Below the pieces are notes generated by a model. It was given only the letters and a program-made list of their open reading frames with translations. It made no database searches and was not told where the DNA came from. Source: Halobacteriales archaeon (GTDB taxonomy: Archaea; Halobacteriota; Halobacteria; Halobacteriales; SKSH01). From it: a stretch of DNA of 5,031 bases. The translations under genes were made by a program, and so were the position numbers. Location of the stretch: the NCBI GenBank assembly GCA_007118075.1, contig SKSH01000198.1:1-5031 (forward strand). Reading direction: 5' to 3'. Below, in pieces: positions 1-4,645 of the stretch (positions are counted from its first letter, which is position 1; each line of letters begins with the position of its first letter).

Positions 1-465
1 TCAACCCTCGTCTCGATCGCATGTTACGCCTTCCCCGGTGCGACGGTCGCCCACTTTGAGGAGTATCTGGAGGACGATAACAATCCGGATGAACCCGGTT
101 GGTTCATCCAGTGGCTCCATGACCAACAGCCGGTCGAGGCCTTCACATTCGATGGCACCTGGTTCGACATCGGCACCCCCGAGACCTACCTCGATGCCGT
201 GGAATGGTCGCTCGATGGCGATCGCTTCATCGCCGATGATGCTGAGGTGACCGATTCGACCATCGGAGAGACTGTATGGATCGGATCTGGTGCAACGGTG
301 CACGATACACACCTCGAGCGAACCATCGTCTTCGATGAGTGTAGCATCTCTGCGTCGAGATTGCGATCGTCAATCATCGATGAAGAGTCGACTGTCTCTG
401 GGGTGACCTTGCAGCATGCTCGAGTCGGTGCTCACTCGAAAATTACCGGCGAAGACGACCGTTAG
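1..465 (+). CDS. Sugar (NDP-sugar) nucleotidyltransferase, C-terminal part, truncated by window start
   Basis: This frame is open from the first base to TAG at 463-465, giving 154 visible residues without a start, so the N-terminal half with the G-rich nucleotide-binding loop lies outside the window. The visible part carries PGWFIQWLHD (about residues 32-41) and WFDIGTPETYLDA (54-66). The latter is the characteristic sugar-phosphate-side motif of the NTP_transferase family (glucose-1-phosphate thymidylyl-/uridylyltransferases, mannose-1-phosphate guanylyltransferases). Residues about 82-150 form a tail of short I/V-spaced repeats (STIGETVWIGSGATV and similar), resembling the left-handed beta-helix tail of longer family members. 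Such enzymes make NDP-sugars from NTP and a sugar-1-phosphate for glycan or surface-glycoprotein synthesis. The exact sugar and nucleotide cannot be read from this fragment. The gene converges on dph6 with a 17-nt gap containing no obvious T-tract. Family assignment is firm; substrate is unknown. Confidence 0.88.
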   Translation, partial: STLVSIACYAFPGATVAHFEEYLEDDNNPDEPGWFIQWLHDQQPVEAFTFDGTWFDIGTPETYLDAVEWSLDGDRFIADDAEVTDSTIGETVWIGSGATVHDTHLERTIVFDECSISASRLRSSIIDEESTVSGVTLQHARVGAHSKITGEDDR

Positions 466-482
466 AACTGCGTCCTATACCA

Positions 483-1196
483 TTACTCAGAGGGTCGAGC
501 ACCGAGCCCGAGTGATGACAAGGCGAGGTGGCCCCGGTTGCCCTCCCAGACGGAGGTGGCATCGTACACGATCGGTGCGTTGAACGCTGGGGCATCGACC
601 ACGAGTGTCTCGAACTCACCGCCTTCACCGGCAGGATGAAAGCCATGGGCCATGGCGAGCTCGGAGAGAGATTCGACGGCATCTGCATCGAGACGCCGCC
701 CCAACCAGGATTCGTCCAAGCCGTCAGCGGCAACCGCTACCATGTCGACAGCGAGATCACGCTCGAGTACCGCGTCGAGCACCTCGAGGCCGTCCCAGCC
801 CCAAAGTGGAGTGCATAATTCGAGCCCAAAGGTATCACAGATGTCCTCGAGTAGCTCATACTGGTACCGGCTCGCGACGACACCGGAGATGAGCCCGTCG
901 AGGTCGACTGCCTGTCCCTCGAGCCAACGGGACACCGGGGCGATCTCATGGCGTGCTGCCACCTCACTCCCGGCATCGGTGATCGGTCCATCGACGGTCA
1001 GCGACTTGTGGGTGATGTCGAGAGCTGTAGCGGCTGCTGCAGCCGCTTGCGTGGCTGGGACATGATACAGGTACGATCCATCGGGGGCATCTACCGTGAC
1101 CATTGGACTGACCTCGATGTCAGCCTCCCTGGCCAATGCCAGCGCGAGATAGGAATCCTTTCCACCGGAGTACAGCGCAGCAAAGCGGCGACCCAT
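483..1196 (-). CDS. dph6: Diphthine--ammonia ligase (Dph6, PP-loop ATPase)
   Basis: The 237-residue protein is the usual length for archaeal Dph6. This family catalyses the last step of diphthamide formation, the ATP-dependent amidation of diphthine on the conserved histidine of elongation factor 2, in the cytoplasm. The N-terminus has the adenylating PP-loop LYSGGKDSYLA (residues 8-18), with the SGGKDS signature at 10-15. Family motifs follow: GVVASRYQ (105-112), TPLWG (129-133), WLGRRLD (164-170) and HPAGEGGEFETLVVDAP (187-203), the last being the hallmark of the C-terminal half. All expected motifs are present, so it should be active. The ATG at 1196 lies 5 nt after the DUF373 stop, and GGAGGT within the end of DUF373 is suitably close. 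It is therefore probably translated from a DUF373-dph6 transcript. It has no TATA-like element of its own at leaderless distance. Confidence 0.93.
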   Translation of the reverse strand: MGRRFAALYSGGKDSYLALALAREADIEVSPMVTVDAPDGSYLYHVPATQAAAAAATALDITHKSLTVDGPITDAGSEVAARHEIAPVSRWLEGQAVDLDGLISGVVASRYQYELLEDICDTFGLELCTPLWGWDGLEVLDAVLERDLAVDMVAVAADGLDESWLGRRLDADAVESLSELAMAHGFHPAGEGGEFETLVVDAPAFNAPIVYDATSVWEGNRGHLALSSLGLGARPSE

Positions 1197-1201
1197 CCCG
1201 C

Positions 1202-2356
1202 TCAGCCGACCTCCTGGTTAGAGACCTCCTCGGTCCAGATGGCCAATCCCCCGAGGTAGCTCGCGACCCTGACACCGACGAGGGTGATCATGATCGCAGC
1301 GATGACATGGACGACGAGGAACTCACCAGCACCGAGTTCAACCGAATCGAGGCTGAGGACACCGTAATCAACCGTCGGTGTCATCACCGGGCCGAGGAGT
1401 CCGGAATCAGCTAGAAGAAAGCCGGAAAATCCGCGGAGGACGAGACCGACCCCGAGGACGACGAACGGGAGGTTGAGGTAGGTGAGTCTGATGCGCTCTT
1501 CTTGGATGATCAGATCGAGCAACCTACCGGTTGTAGCCACGATACCGGCAGCAACGGCCCAAAGGACACTATCGTATGCGAACTGCATCGAGAGCATCAA
1601 GGCCCCCTCTTGGGCCTGTAAATCCGAGACACCGAGCACCCCGGCGACGATGCCCACGATCAACAACCCGAGGGCGACGGCATACGTGACGATCGATACC
1701 TGCCCTGAGTAAAGCGACCGCCGAAACCAGATGCCGGTTTGAGAAAGATAGTCCTTGAATCCGGCACCCATGTAGATGAGGAAGATACCGATAACCGCCG
1801 TGATCGTCGCGAACGCGATGGCGGTTCCAGCCAGTAAGGTCAGGGCTGGAAAGACCAGCAAGGTGATCCCGATCGGTACCAGCACCGTTTGCCTGAGCTC
1901 CTCGTCGGCGAGGAACTGCTTGAGCAGGTAGTAGGTCGATTCAAGGTCGCGGGCTTGCCGGACGATGACCCGGTCGACCGAATCCACCCGGAATCGGCTC
2001 TCGACGATCGGGATGACCCGTTCGTCCTGGGCACTATCGAGGACGAGCACTGCCGATTCAGGATCGTATTCGATGGCGAGTTCGTCGAGCTGTTCTGCGA
2101 TGGACCGATCGGCGTTCACCATCGACTCGTGCGACCCCGATACCACCACCGGTAACACGCGTTCACCCTCGTCCTCGAGGTCCCTGGTCACCCGCAGTGT
2201 CGCGAGGAGTGCGTTGACCGCTGAGACCTCCGGATCGGCGATGCCGATATCGAGGACCAGCGATCTGATTGCCTCCGCACCGATGACGGGCGAGACGCTC
2301 TCGGTGAGCTGTCCCACCTCATCGGTGCGGTCGACACAGAGGACCAGGGTAGTCAC
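1202..2356 (-). CDS. DUF373 family membrane protein of unknown function
   Basis: The protein has 384 residues from a GTG at 2356. The family (DUF373, archaea-specific) has no established function that I know of. The N-terminal soluble domain (about 1-150) alternates beta-strand-like segments with acidic turns: TTLVLCVDR (2-10), PVVVSGS (69-75), AVLVLDSAQDE (102-112) and DRVIVRQARDLESTYYLLKQ (128-147), the last a family-typical stretch leading into the membrane part. About six hydrophobic segments follow (roughly 157-175, 177-198, 218-242, 259-278, 296-316, 344-366). The GTG is preferred over an upstream TTG (2383) because family members begin almost at the LVLCVDR strand and because a TATA-like octamer lies 30 nt before the GTG. 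No Shine-Dalgarno precedes it. It sits 39 nt after sppA and 5 nt before dph6. The fold suggests a ligand- or nucleotide-binding head on a membrane anchor, but that is inference. Confidence 0.88.
   Translation of the reverse strand: MTTLVLCVDRTDEVGQLTESVSPVIGAEAIRSLVLDIGIADPEVSAVNALLATLRVTRDLEDEGERVLPVVVSGSHESMVNADRSIAEQLDELAIEYDPESAVLVLDSAQDERVIPIVESRFRVDSVDRVIVRQARDLESTYYLLKQFLADEELRQTVLVPIGITLLVFPALTLLAGTAIAFATITAVIGIFLIYMGAGFKDYLSQTGIWFRRSLYSGQVSIVTYAVALGLLIVGIVAGVLGVSDLQAQEGALMLSMQFAYDSVLWAVAAGIVATTGRLLDLIIQEERIRLTYLNLPFVVLGVGLVLRGFSGFLLADSGLLGPVMTPTVDYGVLSLDSVELGAGEFLVVHVIAAIMITLVGVRVASYLGGLAIWTEEVSNQEVG
1209..1214 (-). promoter_or_regulatory. Shine-Dalgarno GGAGGT for dph6
   Basis: On the minus strand GGAGGT lies inside the last codons of the DUF373 gene, 12 nt before the dph6 ATG. 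It matches the anti-SD end of archaeal 16S rRNA. The spacing is slightly long. It is the only clear Shine-Dalgarno in front of any start in the window, which fits dph6 being an internal operon gene while the others begin transcripts. Confidence 0.6.
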
Positions 2357-2380
2357 GGTTGCTACCAGTCGTCGAGTGTA

Positions 2381-2388
2381 CAAAAAGC
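2381..2388 (-). promoter_or_regulatory. Candidate TATA-like element (GCTTTTTG) of a leaderless DUF373 promoter
   Basis: GCTTTTTG on the minus strand has its first T 30 nt before the GTG at 2356. An archaeal TATA box sits about 26-28 nt before the transcription start, so initiation would fall on or next to the GTG and give a leaderless mRNA. The same octamer occurs at the same distance before sppA. The T5 run lies about 10 nt past the sppA stop, so it could instead, or also, act as an oligo-T terminator. Confidence 0.45.
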
Positions 2389-2395
2389 CTACCCG

Positions 2396-3415
2396 CTAGG
2401 GTCGATCGGGTAGCAGAACCTCATCGCCGATGATCCTCGATGCGATCCCAGCCCCTGCGGCATATGCTACCCGTTCGACACCAAACCGGAAGCGCTCCGC
2501 GAACGGCATCTGCGGTTCGAACACCTGAACCCGGATCGCGTCGAGGTCCAGTCGATCAGCCATGGCATCGCTGACGGCCTCGGTATCTCCCAACTCGTCG
2601 ACGAGGCCGAGCTCGTGTGCCTCCTCCCCGAGGAAGACACGCGCCTCGGTGTCGCGGACCGCATCATCATCCAGCTCGCGCCCCTCGGTCACCCGCTCGA
2701 TGAACCGATCATAATGATCATCGACGAGTCCCTGGAGGTACTCGCGTTCAGCATCTTCGAGTTCCTTGAACGGCGAACCGGCGTCCTTGAACCGTCCAGC
2801 GGTGAATTGCTCATGGGAGATACCCAAGCGATCAGCGAGCTCACTCACGTTGAGCCTCGAGCCTCGAACTCCGATGCTACCGACGATACTCGCATCGCGT
2901 GCCCAGAGCTCGTCACAGCCACTGGCGATCCAGTAGCCCCCGCTTGCACAGATATCGGTCGTGTACGCGATCGTTGGGCCGTCAAAGCGCTCGGCGGCTG
3001 CTCGGATATCGTCGCTGGGGACCACCTGTCCACCAGGTGTGTTCAACTTGAGCAACAACCCTTCGACCGCCGGATCCATATTTGCCAGCTCGATCTGTTC
3101 GACGATCTGATCTGCGTTGGGTACACCTGGTGCAGAGGGTGCCATGCGACCGCCATTGCGAGTGATGGGTCCCTCGACGGCAACCTCCGCTACATTATAG
3201 GCAGGAAAGATCCGACCAGCGATCGATCCACCGACCCGTAACGCGAAGATCGCCACGATCAACAGCAAGATCATACCGACCAGTTCGACCATCGCTTCGG
3301 GGTACCAGACGAACGCAGCGTATGCCGCGGCCACCCCGATGGCGAAGATGATGAGCATCACCAACAACTGTCCTACGAAGATAACACGCCAGGGGAGCAT
3401 CGATCGAGACGCCAT
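2396..3415 (-). CDS. sppA: SppA-type signal peptide peptidase (membrane Ser-Lys protease, S49 family)
   Basis: The protein has 339 residues. Two hydrophobic segments at about 11-36 and 43-60 anchor it, with the ClpP/crotonase-like protease domain following. That domain carries KLNTPGG (123-129), the catalytic-serine motif DICASGGYW with Ser158, IVGSIGV (177-183) and GRFKDAGSP with the presumed general-base Lys210. The Ser-Lys spacing of 52 residues matches the Bacillus SppA Ser147/Lys199 pair as I recall it. The family degrades leftover signal peptides and membrane-protein fragments at the cytoplasmic membrane. Both catalytic residues are present, so it should be active. The ATG at 3415 is chosen because GCTTTTTG lies 29 nt before it and no Shine-Dalgarno is visible; Met6 is a possible alternative. 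It lies between the coiled-coil gene and DUF373 on the same strand. The gene is confidently in the S49 family, but the substrate is not known. Confidence 0.92.
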   Translation of the reverse strand: MASRSMLPWRVIFVGQLLVMLIIFAIGVAAAYAAFVWYPEAMVELVGMILLLIVAIFALRVGGSIAGRIFPAYNVAEVAVEGPITRNGGRMAPSAPGVPNADQIVEQIELANMDPAVEGLLLKLNTPGGQVVPSDDIRAAAERFDGPTIAYTTDICASGGYWIASGCDELWARDASIVGSIGVRGSRLNVSELADRLGISHEQFTAGRFKDAGSPFKELEDAEREYLQGLVDDHYDRFIERVTEGRELDDDAVRDTEARVFLGEEAHELGLVDELGDTEAVSDAMADRLDLDAIRVQVFEPQMPFAERFRFGVERVAYAAGAGIASRIIGDEVLLPDRP

Positions 3416-3438
3416 GCTCTAAGGAATCAACGTCCAGT

Positions 3439-3446
3439 CAAAAAGC
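3439..3446 (-). promoter_or_regulatory. Candidate TATA-like element (GCTTTTTG) of a leaderless sppA promoter
   Basis: GCTTTTTG on the minus strand has its first T 29 nt before the sppA ATG, the distance expected for a leaderless haloarchaeal transcript. It lies in the 57-nt gap after the coiled-coil gene. Its T5 tract may also terminate that upstream gene. Confidence 0.5.
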
Positions 3447-3472
3447 ATGAGGTCCGCCGGGTCGGTATCGTC

Positions 3473-4354
3473 CTACAACAGTCCCGTCTTCTGCAGCTTC
3501 ATCAGATCCTCGGTGTCCAACGTCTCGCCCTCTTTGAACTTCTGGTAGATCTCCTCTGCCTCTTCGCGAGCCTTCTCGCGTTCCTCGTCGCGTTCGGCCC
3601 GCCGTTCGGCTTCCTCCTCCTTGTCCATCTCGCGAAGCCGTTTTTGGACACGGACGAACTCCTCGTGGTGGTGGTCGGCAGCCTCCTGGGCTTCGACGAA
3701 CAGCTCGTGCATGTCATCGGCATCGTCACGGATGTCGTCTGCAGCCCGGTAGGCACTGATCATCTCGTTGTGGTGCTGTTGTGCCTCGTCGGCCAGGGTC
3801 GTCACCTTGTCGTGGTGCTTGCTTGCCTCATTGCGCACCTGTTCGGCTCGTTCGAGATACTCGTCGATCTCGCCGGTATCTTCCAGCTTCTGCTTGCGCT
3901 GGCGGTACTCCTCACGCTTGTCCTCGATCTTGTCGATGAGCTCGCGCTCATCTTCAGAGCTAAGGACTGAGGTCTGCTGCTTGAACTCAAGCTGCTTGAT
4001 GTCCTCATTCAGCGATTCGAGGTCGTCACCTTCGTCGAGTTCGAGGTCAGATTTGAGCTCCTCGACCTTGTCGAACAGTTCGTTCGCCTTCTCGTTGAGC
4101 TTGTTTCGCTGTTCCTTGTGTGCCTGAACCAACGTGTTAAGCTCGTCTCGGCGCTCTCGATGATTTTGCGCCTCGTCGACCTTCTCTCGCGTCTTGCCGT
4201 TGAGTTCGTCTCGGTTCGAGGCTCGTTCTGCAGCAAGCTGGTTCAGTTCATTCCTTCGATCACGAAGCTTCCCGGCGAGCTTGATAAGCTCACCCTTGGA
4301 ATCGTCGTCAAGTGTCTCGTCTGATACGGTGATGTAATCGGTTACTTCTACCAT
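3473..4354 (-). CDS. Conserved archaeal coiled-coil protein (COG1340-like), function unknown
   Basis: The 293-residue protein is almost entirely charged and helical, with no membrane segment. It matches my recollection of a haloarchaeal family often labelled coiled-coil protein or, without support, phosphoserine phosphatase; no phosphatase motif is present. A short head MVEVTDYITV leads into an N-terminal coiled coil (about 20-125). This contains R-x-x-L-N repeats with leucines at 37, 51, 72 and 86, and a 14-residue repeat QxHxxxRxxLN at 63-73 and 77-87. A likely turn lies at about 127-136 (QTSVLSSEDE). A second coiled coil (about 137-270) carries histidines at 180/181, 194/195, 216 and 228-230, and then a very acidic/basic stretch. 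The C-terminus (EIYQKFKEGETLDTEDLMKL, 268-287) looks like a conserved helical docking motif. The ATG at 4354 fits the family start. No Shine-Dalgarno is visible. The gene heads the minus-strand block after a divergent spacer. Confidence 0.85.
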   Translation of the reverse strand: MVEVTDYITVSDETLDDDSKGELIKLAGKLRDRRNELNQLAAERASNRDELNGKTREKVDEAQNHRERRDELNTLVQAHKEQRNKLNEKANELFDKVEELKSDLELDEGDDLESLNEDIKQLEFKQQTSVLSSEDERELIDKIEDKREEYRQRKQKLEDTGEIDEYLERAEQVRNEASKHHDKVTTLADEAQQHHNEMISAYRAADDIRDDADDMHELFVEAQEAADHHHEEFVRVQKRLREMDKEEEAERRAERDEEREKAREEAEEIYQKFKEGETLDTEDLMKLQKTGLL

Positions 4355-4391
4355 AGTTGATCTGTCGGTCGGTTCTGCCGTCGGATGGATA

Positions 4392-4407
4392 GTGACCCGG
4401 CGGTCAC
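4392..4407. repeat. Perfect 6-4-6 inverted repeat, possible operator or 5'-leader hairpin
   Basis: GTGACC, spacer CGGC, GGTCAC forms a perfect dyad 38-53 nt before the ATG of the coiled-coil gene. If transcription starts near 4408 the RNA begins with a 6-bp stem closed by a 4-nt loop. If it starts near 4385, the dyad lies between the TATA-like box and the start, a usual place for a repressor site. Short dyads also occur by chance. Confidence 0.4.
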
Positions 4408-4409
4408 GG

Positions 4410-4440
4410 AAAAAGTGCCAGCGGTTGGTCGATATATTCG
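4410..4440 (-). promoter_or_regulatory. Candidate promoter of the coiled-coil gene (two possible TATA-like boxes)
   Basis: On the minus strand two boxes precede the ATG at 4354: AATATATC (4431-4438) and CTTTTTC (4409-4415). Using the usual 26-28 nt spacing, they would start transcription near 4408 or 4385 and leave a leader of about 54 or 31 nt. So, unlike the other first genes, this mRNA would not be leaderless. The sequence alone does not decide between the boxes. Confidence 0.35.
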
Positions 4441-4567
4441 GACAATCATGCTGGTCGTCGTGCGGTACCTCCGAACGGAACCGAATCCGATAGCCGTTGG
4501 TTGCGCCACTATGGCCTTAAAACTACCGACTATTTGAGGCGTATTTTAGCGATTCTGGGCGTGTGAA

Positions 4568-4577
4568 GCGTTAACGC
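4568..4577. repeat. 10-bp perfect palindrome GCGTTAACGC upstream of the DUF371 gene
   Basis: The palindrome lies about 70 nt before the DUF371 start and 20 nt after an AT-rich box TATTTTA (4542-4548). It could be a regulator site, but several perfect 10-bp palindromes are expected by chance in 5 kb, so its placement in the spacer is the only support. Confidence 0.25.
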
Positions 4578-4613
4578 AGCTGAATGTCGTTTCCACGAGG
4601 GTCAGTCAACATG

Positions 4614-4621
4614 GCTTTACG
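4614..4621 (+). promoter_or_regulatory. Candidate TATA-like element (GCTTTACG) of a leaderless DUF371 promoter
   Basis: GCTTTACG has its first T exactly 30 nt before the ATG at 4646, matching the sppA and DUF373 geometry. It shares GCTTT and the final G with their octamer. An alternative promoter is TATTTTA at 4542-4548, which would give a leader of roughly 75 nt. Confidence 0.35.
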
Positions 4622-4645
4622 ATGAAACCGGTTACGGGTCGGTCG

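Larger units (their letters stand above)
4355..4645. other. Divergent intergenic region between the coiled-coil gene and the DUF371 gene
   Basis: This stretch of about 290 nt has no convincing gene and is more AT-rich than its flanks in places. It holds the presumed promoters of both divergent genes, a 6-4-6 dyad (4392-4407), a 10-bp palindrome (4568-4577), and several AT-rich boxes (4410-4414, 4431-4438, 4518-4523, 4542-4548, 4614-4621). A 29-codon ORF at 4448-4537 (+) has no supporting signal. I see no tRNA or recognisable structured RNA. Confidence 0.6.

Noticed and set aside
466..482. Possible bidirectional terminator between the convergent nucleotidyltransferase and dph6 genes
   Set aside because: The 17-nt gap shows no T-tract on either strand and no inverted repeat.
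1030..1046. Perfect 8-1-8 inverted repeat (GCGGCTGC/GCAGCCGC)
   Set aside because: It lies inside dph6 in codons for a six-alanine run (about residues 51-56). GCN repeats create such dyads, so no regulatory role is implied.
652..1065. 137-codon + strand ORF rich in Ser/Arg/Thr
   Set aside because: It is antisense to dph6, and its Ser/Arg/Ala composition is typical of out-of-frame reading of a GC-rich archaeal gene.
2615..3241. 208-codon ORF on the + strand
   Set aside because: It lies wholly antisense to sppA, whose protease motifs are intact, and its product resembles no family I know. It is a shadow of codon bias.
3644..4127. Two + strand ORFs opposite the coiled-coil gene, one hydrophobic and one serine-rich
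   Set aside because: Reverse reading of Glu/Lys/Asp/Gln-rich codons gives Leu/Val- and Ser-rich products. No start signal supports them.
3473..4354. Annotation of the coiled-coil gene as phosphoserine phosphatase or SMC ATPase
   Set aside because: There is no HAD DxDxT motif and no Walker A or ABC signature. The protein is coiled coil nearly throughout.
4448..4537. 29-codon + strand ORF in the divergent spacer
   Set aside because: It has no Shine-Dalgarno, no TATA-like box at leaderless distance, a non-acidic composition and no recognisable similarity.
4622..4645. In-frame upstream ATG giving eight extra residues to the DUF371 protein
   Set aside because: The extension is not expected in the family, it has no Shine-Dalgarno, and no TATA-like box lies about 29 nt before it. 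It cannot be fully excluded.
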